DNA of 12,175 bases from positions 1 through 12,175 of the forward strand of contig JAEUJR010000083.1 in assembly GCA_016793585.1 (NCBI GenBank), in the 5' to 3' direction. Shown here piece by piece: positions 1-10,180 of this stretch. Numbering within the stretch: position 1 is the stretch's first letter; each line of letters opens with the position of its first letter. The position numbers were made by a program, and so were the translations under genes. Below the pieces are notes generated by a model. The model had not been told where the DNA came from. It was given only the letters and a program-made list of their open reading frames with translations, and did no database searches. The stretch comes from Archangium sp. Its GTDB lineage: Bacteria > Myxococcota > Myxococcia > Myxococcales > Myxococcaceae.

Positions 1-3000
1 GTGCCCTCACGCTCACCGCGCTGCGCGGCGACTTCGTCATCGACGACAACGACAACGACAACACCGCAGGCTTCACCCGCACCACCGCCGTCACGCTCGA
101 GCTGCAGGGCTTCGCGACGAGGGGGGCGGCGCAGTTCCGCGCGAGCGAGACGCCCAGCTTCCCCGACGCGGGCTTCGCGCCCTTCGCCACGCCACGCCAG
201 GCCTTCACCCTCACGCCTGGTGAAGGCACGCACACCGTCTACGCGCAGTACGTCGACGCGTCGGGCACGCAGAGCCCCGTCTTCGTCGCAACCGTGGTGC
301 TCGACTCCATCGCGCCTTCGCAGCCGCAGCTCGTGCTCGCCGATGGAGCCGGCTTCGTCGCCAACGGCGTGTCGGTCGGCGTGCGGTTCACCGCCAGCGA
401 AGAGACCTCTCCCTCGGTCGACGCAGTGTCGGGCCTGCGGGAGGCGCGCGTCGCCGAGAGCGCCACCGTCGACGCGTCGGGCCGGCTGCCCTCGACGCCC
501 GCGCCCTACCGAAGAGACTTCACGTACCTGCGCGCCTCGACGGGCGACGGGCCCTTCACCCTATGCGCACAGGCCTTCGACCACGCGGGCAATCGCACCG
601 CGCCCGTCTGCGACGACCTCGTCATCGACACCGCGCGGCCCGTGGGCACGCTCACCATTCGCCGCGGCGCGCGCGCGACGACCGACGGCTTCACCAACCT
701 CGAGCGCGTCGTGCTCGACGGCACCGCGACGGCCGAGCCCAACGGCGGAGCCCTGCGCGTTCGCCTCGCCCACACCATCGCCGGCCTCGCCAACGCGACG
801 GTGCAGCCCTTCACCTCGCCCGCGACCCTGCAGTGGGACCTCGACGGCTCGGGCGCCGATGGGCCGCGCTCCGTCGTCTACCAATTCGAAGACTCCGCCG
901 GGAACGTGAGCGCGATGCCGTTGACCGCCACCATCGTGCTCGACCGCACGTCACCTTCCGCAGCGCCGCTCACCACCGTGCCTGCCTCGCCGACGCGCAA
1001 CGCCACGCTCACGGTGTCGGTCGCCGCCACCGATTCACTCTCGGGCCTCTCACCGACGGCCGCCATCACGCTGTCGGAAGACGCGCTCTTTCTCGGGCCC
1101 GGCACGCTCGCGCCACAGGCGATGCCCCCGGGCGGCACCGTGCCCTTCACGTTGAGCCAGCCCGATGGCCCGAAGCTGCTCTTCGGCCGCTACCGCGACG
1201 CCGCCGGCAACGACACCACCGTCACGCTGCGCATCGACCTCGACACCACGCCTCCGTCGGCCGCCGTTCGGCTCGAGGGCACGCTGGGAGACGGCGCCAC
1301 CTCAGACACCATCACCTCGACGCCAGACGTCACCGCCGTCATCACCGCGCTCGGCGCCACGGGCGTCTTCACCGGCAACGACACGCTCTCGACCTGTCCA
1401 ACCAGTGGCTACGCCAGCCTTCCTGCCAACGGCCGCCTCGCCGTCACGCTCTCGGGCACCGCCTCGCCGCGCGAGGTGCACACGTGCTTCATCGACGCCG
1501 CGGGCAACACGCTGGGGCCGCTCGTCAACCGAATCACGCTCGACGCGGTGGCGCCCGCGAGCTGCGTCGTCTCCATCGCGGGCACCCGCTTCGACGGCAC
1601 GGCCGCTCCGACGGGGCAGACGGCGCGCAGCACGGTGGCGGTGAGCACCACGGGCTGCTCCGAGCCTCCGACGGAGTGGGTCGTGACCGAGAGCTCGCCG
1701 ACCTGCACCGCCGCCGGGCTGCCCTGGGTGCCGTACGCCGCGGGCGCACCCTTCGCGCTGCTTGGTGGAGACGGCTCACACACCGTTCGCATTTGCGTTC
1801 GTGACGCGGCTCGAAACCCGGCGACGGCGTCGGAGCGCTCCGTCACGCTCGACTCCACACCACCGTCGGGCGTGAGCCTCGTGCTCGACAACGGCGCCGA
1901 CTACGTCAACCTCAGCCAGTACCAGGCGCGCGCGAACAGCTTCCGCGTCACCGCGACCGGCACGGCCACCGGCGCGACCGAGTGGGCGCTCTCGACGACG
2001 GGCACGTTCGCCACCTTCCAGGCCTTCCCCGCGACGAACGCACAGAGCTTCACCTTCACGGGCGCGGGCACCCAGCGGCTCCAGGCGGTGTTCCGCGACG
2101 CGCTCGGCAACCCGTCGACGGTGGTGTTCGACGACATCACCCTCGACATCACACCGCCCCCGGTCGGTGGCGTCGTGCCCACGCTCGTCACCAGCGCGCC
2201 CGACCCGGCCTTCATCGCGACGGGCGCGGTTGGCGTTCGGTTGACGCCCGCGCCTCCCGCCGACGCGACGAAGACGTGGGTGGTGCAGGTGCCTCCGTCG
2301 ACGGCCTGCACCGACGCGTCGGTCTTCACCGGCGCCATCGCGCGGCCCGTCACCACCGACGTCGCCCTCGTGACGGCTGGCGGTGACGGCGCCAAACGCC
2401 TGTGCTTCGCGTTCGCCGACGAAGCGCTCAACCAGTCGACGCCGCTCACGCTCGACTTCACCGTCGACACCACGCCCCCGGGAGCGCCAGAGCTGTCGAC
2501 GACGAGCACCCTCACCAACCTGCCCGACAACGCGGCCTTCACCGTCTCGCTCTCGCGCGCCATCGTCGAGACCAACTTCCTGCGCTTCGAGCGCCTCGGT
2601 GGAAAGCAGACGACGTGGCTGCCCCTGGCCGTGCCGCAGGCGACGCTCAGCTTCGGCTTCAACCTCGTCAGCAGCGCGGCCGTCGAGAGCACCGCGAACC
2701 AGCTTCAGCTGCGCGCCGTCGACCGCGCGGGCAACCTCGGGCCGAGCTCGACCATCACCGTGACGACCGACATCAAGCCGCCCGAAGCGCCGACGACCGA
2801 CACGCTGGGCGTGTCGAACTACACGCAGGCAGCCGCGGTGTTCTGGGCCCCCTCCATCGCCACCGACGTCGCGAGCTACCGGGTGCTCTACGGCCCCTCG
2901 ACGGGCCAGTACGACGGCACCAACGCCACCGAGGGGCAGTCCCCCATCACCGTGCCCGCGGCCGCGACGCAGTTCGGCCTGCACGGCCTCGTCGATGGAA

Positions 3001-5279
3001 CGCCGACGTACGTGCGGCTGAAGTCGGTCGACCTCGCTGGCAACGAAGGCCCGCTGTCGTCAGAGGTGGTGCTGCAGCCCAACCGCACCTCGCCCACGCT
3101 GGTGGCCCAGACGACGGTGGCCCAGGCGGCCGGTGGGTTGGGCCGCGTCGCCGTTCAGGAGGACCTCACGTTCGCCGTGGGCCCCTCGCAAGACTGCTTC
3201 CCCTCGGGCACGCCGTCGCTCGTGCTGGCGGCGCTCGACATGAGCGGGTTGCGTTCGGCGACGCAGTCGGGGCGGCTCGAGCAGCCGCTGCCCTCGGCTC
3301 CCGTGCTGTGGACGACGCCCATCACCGCGACGCTGACGAACGCGGAGTGCAACGAGCTGGCGTACGACCTCGCCGTCGATGGCCCGTGGGTCTTCGTCGC
3401 GGCCAACACCTCGGTCTTCATCTACAAGGTGAGGAGCCGCACCGCGGTGCCTCCCCTCTACGCGACGGTGCCGCTGGGCTTCACGGTACGCTCGCTCTCG
3501 TTGCAGGGCAGCGTCTTGTTCGCCAACGGCACCAACCTCGCCGCCATCGACCTCGCGCCGCTGTACGACGACAACGCGGCCACCAAACCCAGCGTCGGCG
3601 CGCTCGTCACCAACGGCCTCACCAGCCCTGCCCTGACCTCTGGCTTCGTGGTGACGCGCAACCGCGGCATTCAGGTGCCGGTGAACGGAAACTTCCTGAC
3701 GCCGTACTTCGACCTCGTCGACGCCGCCGACGGAGACCCTGCGGGCTGGGACAACGCCGACTTCCTCTCGAACATCGGCGCGGGGCCGGTGCCGCCCATC
3801 GGGCAGACGACGCACGTGCCCGTGGTGAGCGGCAACTGGCTGTACACCTTCACGCAGGGCCAGCTCGTGGTGCGCGACGTGTCGAACCTGTGGGTCTCGT
3901 CGGCCGGAGCGGCGGGGGCTCCCGTGCAGTCGTTGCTCATCGACCAGCAGGCGTCGGCGTCAGGGCAGGTCTCGGTGAGAGGCCGCGACGTGGTGGCCAT
4001 CGCGCGTGACGGCGCCAGCCTGCTCACCATCGACGCCACCTCGTTGACGTCGGGCCTCGCCATCACCAGCCAGTACCAGCTCGGCACGACGCACCCGCCG
4101 AAGTCGCTCGCCTCGTACGGGCCCTACCTGGTGATGGGCACCTCGACGGGGCGCGCGCAGTTCTACGAGCTCGCCACGCCGCGGTCGCTGCGGGTGGTGA
4201 CGAGCCGAAGCACCGGCAGCGCGTTCGTGGCCGAAGGCGCGTTCCTCTTCGGGGCCAACGGCTCGGTGCTCGACCTGCAGGCCGGCCTCTCGCCACAAGA
4301 GCTGGTGCCACAGGTCGCCGCCAGCAACCCCCTCGCTTGCGCACACGACGTGGCGAAGGTGGGCGAGTTCCTGGTGCGGGTGCCGGTGGGAGACAGCCGC
4401 CTCGACGTGCTCGACGTGTCGGACGCAACCGACCGGCTCGGCACCACCTCGGTCTCGTACTCGCCGCTCACCAGCGGGTACACGGTGCCGCTCGCGAACA
4501 TCACCGGCGCGCACGCGGTCGAGGTGTGGGGCAACTTCATCGTCGTGCTCGAGAGCCGGCCCGCGGGCTTCTTCCTCGAGGTGTTCCGCGCGACCGCGCT
4601 GCGTGACCTCTCTCCTGCGACGTCGCTGCTGAGCACCCACTCGCTGGGCTCGATTCAGCTCAGCACCCAGGCACCGGCGCTGCCGTCGGGGCAGCTCGTG
4701 TTGAGCAACGGGCGCGCGTTCGCGACCCTCGCCGCGGACACGGGCAACGCGCTGACGAACTCGGTGGTGGCCGTCGACTTCAGAAACCTCGTCGACGACG
4801 ACGCGACGACGACGGGCATGGTGCTGCAGGGCACGCTGCCCATCACCGGCGCCCACGGCATCGCCATCTCGGGCAACCGCGCCTTCGTCACCACCATTCC
4901 CACCGGGTCTGCGACGCTCGTCGACGCCTTCGAGGTGTGGAACGTGGGCGCCGCGCTCGACGACTCGGGCTCGACGCTGCTCGCCGAGACCGCGCCCATC
5001 AGCCGGCTCGCGCTGCCGTCACGCCCGCAGAACCTCGTGGTGTACGGCGGCTATGCCTTCGTCATCAACGACCTGCTCGGCGCGAGCTCGCGCACGTGGA
5101 GCATCGACATCGCGAACCCGGGGGTGCCTCGAATCGCCAGCGTCGCCCTCGCTGCGCCGTCGAGCGGCAGCTGCAGCGGCGCGAACTTCGGCGCCATTCA
5201 GCGTGGCTCGGTGCAGGTCTCGGGGTCGCGGCTCTACGTGGGCGGCAGCAGCGCGACGCACGTGCTCGAGCTCGAGTAG
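1..5279 (+). CDS. Giant Ig-like repeat / FN3 / beta-propeller surface or secreted protein, 5' end missing
   Basis: The reading frame is already open at base 3 and runs to the TAG at 5277, so the gene starts upstream of the window; 1758 residues are visible. Using the first in-frame GTG (294) would cut through a domain. Residues 1 to about 1030 are a tandem array of roughly 100-residue beta-sandwich units. Each ends in a 'DxAGN' turn, a short strand, and then 'LDxTPP' (variants IDTARP, LDRTSP, LDTTPP, LDAVAP, LDSTPP, LDITPP, VDTTPP, TDIKPP). This is the signature of bacterial Ig-like domains of surface proteins. The last unit (about 925-1030) reads as fibronectin type III ('ASYRVLYG', 'PTYVRLKSVDLAGNEGP'). 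Residues 1030-1758 are short beta strands with LVIVD-like phrases ('LVVRDVSNLW', 'VLDVSDATD', 'WSIDIANPGVPRIASVAL'), suggesting a beta-propeller. Paired cysteines support an extracytoplasmic location. No C-terminal anchor or sorting signal is seen; the signal peptide would be off-window. The function is probably adhesion or surface structure, but the ligand is unknown. Confidence 0.85.
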   Translation, partial: ALTLTALRGDFVIDDNDNDNTAGFTRTTAVTLELQGFATRGAAQFRASETPSFPDAGFAPFATPRQAFTLTPGEGTHTVYAQYVDASGTQSPVFVATVVLDSIAPSQPQLVLADGAGFVANGVSVGVRFTASEETSPSVDAVSGLREARVAESATVDASGRLPSTPAPYRRDFTYLRASTGDGPFTLCAQAFDHAGNRTAPVCDDLVIDTARPVGTLTIRRGARATTDGFTNLERVVLDGTATAEPNGGALRVRLAHTIAGLANATVQPFTSPATLQWDLDGSGADGPRSVVYQFEDSAGNVSAMPLTATIVLDRTSPSAAPLTTVPASPTRNATLTVSVAATDSLSGLSPTAAITLSEDALFLGPGTLAPQAMPPGGTVPFTLSQPDGPKLLFGRYRDAAGNDTTVTLRIDLDTTPPSAAVRLEGTLGDGATSDTITSTPDVTAVITALGATGVFTGNDTLSTCPTSGYASLPANGRLAVTLSGTASPREVHTCFIDAAGNTLGPLVNRITLDAVAPASCVVSIAGTRFDGTAAPTGQTARSTVAVSTTGCSEPPTEWVVTESSPTCTAAGLPWVPYAAGAPFALLGGDGSHTVRICVRDAARNPATASERSVTLDSTPPSGVSLVLDNGADYVNLSQYQARANSFRVTATGTATGATEWALSTTGTFATFQAFPATNAQSFTFTGAGTQRLQAVFRDALGNPSTVVFDDITLDITPPPVGGVVPTLVTSAPDPAFIATGAVGVRLTPAPPADATKTWVVQVPPSTACTDASVFTGAIARPVTTDVALVTAGGDGAKRLCFAFADEALNQSTPLTLDFTVDTTPPGAPELSTTSTLTNLPDNAAFTVSLSRAIVETNFLRFERLGGKQTTWLPLAVPQATLSFGFNLVSSAAVESTANQLQLRAVDRAGNLGPSSTITVTTDIKPPEAPTTDTLGVSNYTQAAAVFWAPSIATDVASYRVLYGPSTGQYDGTNATEGQSPITVPAAATQFGLHGLVDGTPTYVRLKSVDLAGNEGPLSSEVVLQPNRTSPTLVAQTTVAQAAGGLGRVAVQEDLTFAVGPSQDCFPSGTPSLVLAALDMSGLRSATQSGRLEQPLPSAPVLWTTPITATLTNAECNELAYDLAVDGPWVFVAANTSVFIYKVRSRTAVPPLYATVPLGFTVRSLSLQGSVLFANGTNLAAIDLAPLYDDNAATKPSVGALVTNGLTSPALTSGFVVTRNRGIQVPVNGNFLTPYFDLVDAADGDPAGWDNADFLSNIGAGPVPPIGQTTHVPVVSGNWLYTFTQGQLVVRDVSNLWVSSAGAAGAPVQSLLIDQQASASGQVSVRGRDVVAIARDGASLLTIDATSLTSGLAITSQYQLGTTHPPKSLASYGPYLVMGTSTGRAQFYELATPRSLRVVTSRSTGSAFVAEGAFLFGANGSVLDLQAGLSPQELVPQVAASNPLACAHDVAKVGEFLVRVPVGDSRLDVLDVSDATDRLGTTSVSYSPLTSGYTVPLANITGAHAVEVWGNFIVVLESRPAGFFLEVFRATALRDLSPATSLLSTHSLGSIQLSTQAPALPSGQLVLSNGRAFATLAADTGNALTNSVVAVDFRNLVDDDATTTGMVLQGTLPITGAHGIAISGNRAFVTTIPTGSATLVDAFEVWNVGAALDDSGSTLLAETAPISRLALPSRPQNLVVYGGYAFVINDLLGASSRTWSIDIANPGVPRIASVALAAPSSGSCSGANFGAIQRGSVQVSGSRLYVGGSSATHVLELE
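294..3090 (+). repeat. Tandem Ig-like domain array, period about 300-320 bp
   Basis: This is a protein-level repeat inside the giant gene. The 'LDxTPP'-type boundary recurs near bases 301, 621, 937, 1240, 1540, 1850, 2145, 2462, 2770 and, degenerately, 3075, giving nine complete intervals of about 295-320 bp. Each boundary follows a 'DxAGN'-type turn; the visible variants are DHAGN, DSAGN, DAAGN (twice), DAARN, DALGN, DEALN, DRAGN and DLAGN. The units share the boundary motifs but little else, so this is an old, diverged array rather than a recent DNA duplication. The visible array may continue upstream of base 1, since residues 1-100 look like another unit ending in 'VDASGT'. Confidence 0.8.
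3091..5276 (+). other. C-terminal beta-propeller-like (LVIVD-type) region of the giant protein
   Basis: About 729 residues follow the FN3-like unit with a different texture. Short alternating strands of the form 'xxVFVAANTSVFIYKV', 'NWLYTFTQGQLVVRDVS', 'NRAFVTTIPTGSATLVDAFEVWNV' and 'YAFVINDLLGA...WSIDIANPGVPRIA' alternate with polar loops. This resembles LVIVD/WD-like bacterial propellers, which are usually secreted or on the surface. At least three putative blades carry a 'DD-x-A/S-x-T' loop (near 3561, 4788 and 4954). Blade number cannot be set by eye; about ten or more 60-80 residue blades would fit the length, so it may be two propellers. The fold is inferred from pattern only. Confidence 0.5.
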
Positions 5280-5283
5280 CGAC

Positions 5284-6003
5284 TCACCGCGTGAGCCCGC
5301 ACACGCGCGCCACGTCGTCGCGGTAGACGAGCCACGCAGCCAGCACCTGCTCCATCGAAGCGACGACGGCGTCGTGTTCGGTGGTGGGCACGTGGTCGAG
5401 CATCACGCGCCACGCAGCCCTGCGGTGGTCGCCCTCGACGCCGCGGTGCGCCTTCGTCAACGCCAGCGACGCGACCGGCAGGCCGTAGTGCTTCACCAGC
5501 GGGTGCTGCTCGAGCGGCGGCTCGGGCCTCGCGGGCGCGCTCGCGTCGAACAGCGACCGTTCGTGCGCGGTGCCCTCGATGAAGAGCGTCACCACCGCCG
5601 CGGCCACGCTCCAGCCGCGGTGCTGCGTCACCTCGTCGAGCAACCCACGGTACAGGTACGCGCCCGGCAGCAACGTCACCCGCTCGAAGCGTGAGAGGTC
5701 GAAGCCGAGACCTCTCGGGTACTCGAGGAACAGCTCGGGGTGGGGCCGGCCTGCGTGCAGCCCGCCCGTCTCTTCTTCGTACAGGTTCTCGGCCAGCTCG
5801 CGCCGCACCGCGGGAATCGGGCACTGCACATAGGCCCGCCCCACCAGCACGGGGAAGTCGCGCACGTACACCGCGTACTCCTGCTCGAGGTGCACCGGCA
5901 GCAGCGCCTTCGAGACCGTGCCGTCGGTGAACGAGGGCCACGCCCAGTGGTGTTTGCGCTCCATCACCCCCAGCAGCGCCTCGCGAAACCCGTCGCCCGT
6001 CAT
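5284..6003 (-). CDS. Heme-oxygenase-fold putative diiron oxidase (TenA/PqqC/CADD-like, iron-containing redox enzyme family)
   Basis: This 239-residue protein has the length typical of the TenA/PqqC-like superfamily. The all-helical pattern has an N-terminal 'GFREALLGVMERKHHWAWPSF', a second helix 'LEQEYAVYVRDFP' (39-51), a 'NLYEEETGG ... HPELF' segment (73-92), 'FIEGTAHERSLF' (141-152) and 'HRGVEGDH' (186-193). Likely metal ligands are Glu77 or Glu78, His88, Glu143, His186, Glu190 and His193. The last three form H-x3-E-x2-H, matching the H-x3-D-x2-H of heme-oxygenase-like diiron oxidases such as CADD and SznF. Known relatives make p-aminobenzoate, alkenes or N-oxidised products, or close the PQQ ring, so the fold does not give the substrate. 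The ATG at 6003 keeps the first helix complete; the alternative ATG at 5964 would remove it. It is tail to tail with the giant gene (4 bp) and divergent from the HDOD gene. No PQQ or thiamine genes are nearby, so neither pathway is indicated. Confidence 0.82.
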   Translation of the reverse strand: MTGDGFREALLGVMERKHHWAWPSFTDGTVSKALLPVHLEQEYAVYVRDFPVLVGRAYVQCPIPAVRRELAENLYEEETGGLHAGRPHPELFLEYPRGLGFDLSRFERVTLLPGAYLYRGLLDEVTQHRGWSVAAAVVTLFIEGTAHERSLFDASAPARPEPPLEQHPLVKHYGLPVASLALTKAHRGVEGDHRRAAWRVMLDHVPTTEHDAVVASMEQVLAAWLVYRDDVARVCGLTR

Positions 6004-6100
6004 GCCCTCGATTGTCCGGGGTCAGTCAGAGAAGGACAAGCCAGCCAGCGTCAGAACTCTGGCGCGCATACCGGCACCGCCACGTTTAGCCATTCGATCG
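6004..6100. promoter_or_regulatory. Divergent intergenic region between the diiron oxidase and HDOD genes
   Basis: These 97 bp must hold, or overlap, the promoters of both flanking genes. I see no convincing -10/-35 pair on either strand and no strong Shine-Dalgarno before either start; a GAGGG lies only 1-2 bases from the oxidase ATG on the minus strand. The region contains the TTGTCC/GGACAA inverted repeat listed separately. It also holds GCCAG (6044-6048) facing CTGGC (6059-6063) across 10 bases, and a TCGATCGA palindrome (6094-6101) overlapping the HDOD start. Confidence 0.45.
6012..6039. promoter_or_regulatory. Candidate operator: inverted repeat TTGTCC-N16-GGACAA
   Basis: TTGTCC at 6012-6017 is the exact reverse complement of GGACAA at 6034-6039, with 16 bases between them, so the half-site centres lie 22 bp (two helical turns) apart. 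It sits just upstream of the oxidase start on the minus strand and 62 bp before the HDOD start, where a repressor could act on either promoter. Six-base arms can arise by chance, so this is a weak call. Confidence 0.25.
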
Positions 6101-7279
6101 ATGGATCTTCCATTCGACCTCGACGCCGAAGTGGTTCGTCTGATCAAGGCGAAGGTGATCGAGCTGCCGACGTACCCGGGCGTGGCGTTGCAGCTCCAGC
6201 GCGTCATCAGCGGTGAGAACTTCGGCATCGAGCAGCTGGTGCGCCTGGTCGAGGCCGACGCCGCCCTGGCCAGCCACGTCATTCGCGCCGCGAACTCGGC
6301 CTTCTTCCGCGCCACCACGCCCGTCACCACGCTCACCCAGGCCATCTCGCGGGTCGGCGCCTCCGAGCTCAGCAACATCGCCATCGCCGGCACGCTGGGC
6401 GTTCAAGCGTCGCTCGAGGGCCCGCTCGCGGCCATGCGGCGCGACAGCTGGCGGCGCAGCCTCGTCGGGGCGCTGCTGAGTCAGGAGCTCGCGAAGAGCC
6501 GCCGCCTCGACCCGGGTGAAGCGTTCCTCGCGGGCCTGTTGCACGACTTCGGAGAGACCATCGCCTACCGCACCTTCGAGGTGATTCTCGAGCAGCACCC
6601 CGAGTCGAAGCCGCAGAACGCGGCGCAGTGGGAGTGGCAGGCGCAGCGGTACCACGTCGAGCTGGGCATGGCGCTCGCGGCCGACTGGAAGCTGCCCGGC
6701 TTTCTCTGCGAAGCGGTGATGCGGCACCACGACGACGACACCTCGTTCTGCGAACACCCGAAGCTGGTCGAGCTCATCGCCACCACCGACGAGATCAGCA
6801 CGCGGCTCTTCGACGCGCCGTCGCTCGAGGCGGCCAAGCTGCCCAACCTCATCGGGGTGAGCACCGCCGAGCGTGAGGCCCTCTCGCGGCTGGTGCCCCG
6901 CTTCCCTTCGCTGCTGCAGTCGCTCGAGGTGCCGGGGCTCTCGAAGCCCGTCGAGAGCCTCGTCGCCGCCGCCGAGGCCTCGGTGCCTGCTTCGGCGCCC
7001 ACCCTCGACCTGCCCGTCACCATCGTGAAGCGCGACGCGAAGGCGAGCTACCGCGCGGTGCAGGTGAGCGACACGGTGCTGCGGGTGAAGGGCGCGACGC
7101 CACAGACGGTGCGCCACCTGGTGAACGTCGAAGCGGGCGCGCTCAAGTTCGCGGCGACCGTGCTGCTGTGCACCGCCGCCGACGACGGCTGCGTCATCGA
7201 GCTCAAGCCCTTCGCGATGGCTCCCGACGCCCAGGCCGAGTGGCGGCGCCTGGTGACGACCCAGAAGCTCGCCGCCTGA
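6101..7279 (+). CDS. HDOD-domain signalling protein with beta-rich C-terminal domain
   Basis: The protein has 392 residues from the ATG at 6101. The frame is open further upstream (to 5918), but that part overlaps the divergent oxidase gene and reads as low-complexity non-protein sequence; HDOD proteins begin as this one does ('IELPTYPGVALQLQRVI'). Residues about 15-230 are the HDOD domain: 'LVRLVEADAALASHVIRAANSAFF', 'ISRVGASELSNIAIAG', 'LAGLLHDFGETIAY' (His148-Asp149) and 'AVMRHHDDD' (His209-His210). HDOD proteins are non-enzymatic relatives of HD-GYP phosphodiesterases that organise signalling complexes; several regulate motility, development or c-di-GMP outputs. Residues about 300-392 form a separate beta-rich segment ending 'EWRRLVT', possibly a degenerate PilZ-like fold without the usual RxxxR and (D/N)xSxxG motifs. 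There is no clear Shine-Dalgarno and no receiver or GGDEF domain. The gene is tail to tail with ppdK (10 bp apart). Confidence 0.88.
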   Translation: MDLPFDLDAEVVRLIKAKVIELPTYPGVALQLQRVISGENFGIEQLVRLVEADAALASHVIRAANSAFFRATTPVTTLTQAISRVGASELSNIAIAGTLGVQASLEGPLAAMRRDSWRRSLVGALLSQELAKSRRLDPGEAFLAGLLHDFGETIAYRTFEVILEQHPESKPQNAAQWEWQAQRYHVELGMALAADWKLPGFLCEAVMRHHDDDTSFCEHPKLVELIATTDEISTRLFDAPSLEAAKLPNLIGVSTAEREALSRLVPRFPSLLQSLEVPGLSKPVESLVAAAEASVPASAPTLDLPVTIVKRDAKASYRAVQVSDTVLRVKGATPQTVRHLVNVEAGALKFAATVLLCTAADDGCVIELKPFAMAPDAQAEWRRLVTTQKLAA

Positions 7280-7289
7280 CGGCCGTGCG

Positions 7290-10061
<2,772 letters not shown>

Positions 10062-10180
10062 GGCGGGGGCGTGTGCATCGTGTGGGCCACTGTCTCCCTG
10101 CGGCGCGTCAACCCCCCGGCGGCGCAAGCCTTGCGTGGCCCGATTGGCGAGCGGGCGGGTTTGCGCTCCACTCTGTCGCC
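10062..10180. promoter_or_regulatory. Divergent intergenic region between ppdK and the small acidic protein gene
   Basis: This 119 bp region should carry the promoters of both flanking genes. On the minus strand TTGACG (10111-10106) is a good -35 match for ppdK, but no TATAAT-like hexamer follows at 16-18 bases, only GC-rich sequence. On the plus strand no clear promoter is seen. A perfect 13-bp palindrome lies at 10123-10135. No ribosome site is obvious before 10181. Confidence 0.4.
10123..10135. promoter_or_regulatory. Candidate operator: 13-bp perfect palindrome CGCAAGcCTTGCG
   Basis: Six-base arms CGCAAG and CTTGCG flank a single central C. The site ends 45 bp before the 10181 start and lies 61 bp outside the ppdK start, a natural position for a regulator of the divergent pair. 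The arms contain A/T steps, unlike the GC-only hairpins expected by chance in this composition. No known regulator is assigned. Confidence 0.35.

Noticed and set aside
42..62. Short GACAAC codon repeat (Asp-Asn run) as a microsatellite
   Set aside because: Only about three units; it encodes a DNDNDN loop plausible in an Ig-like domain and shows no sign of expansion.
1..909. Plus-strand open frame in frame 1 of 302 codons
   Set aside because: Ser/Arg/Pro/Thr-rich low-complexity translation; it lies over the Ig-like protein, whose frame has clear domain motifs.
1776..2984. Long minus-strand open frame of 402 codons
   Set aside because: Arg/Gly/Val-rich translation antisense to the Ig array, an artefact of high G+C with few stop codons.
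5918..6100. Upstream extension of the HDOD gene
   Set aside because: It would overlap the first 86 bp of the divergent oxidase gene, and the added residues do not resemble any HDOD N-terminus.
10106..10111. TTGACG as a ppdK -35 box
   Set aside because: No acceptable -10 hexamer lies at 16-18 bases, so it is mentioned only within the intergenic region entry.
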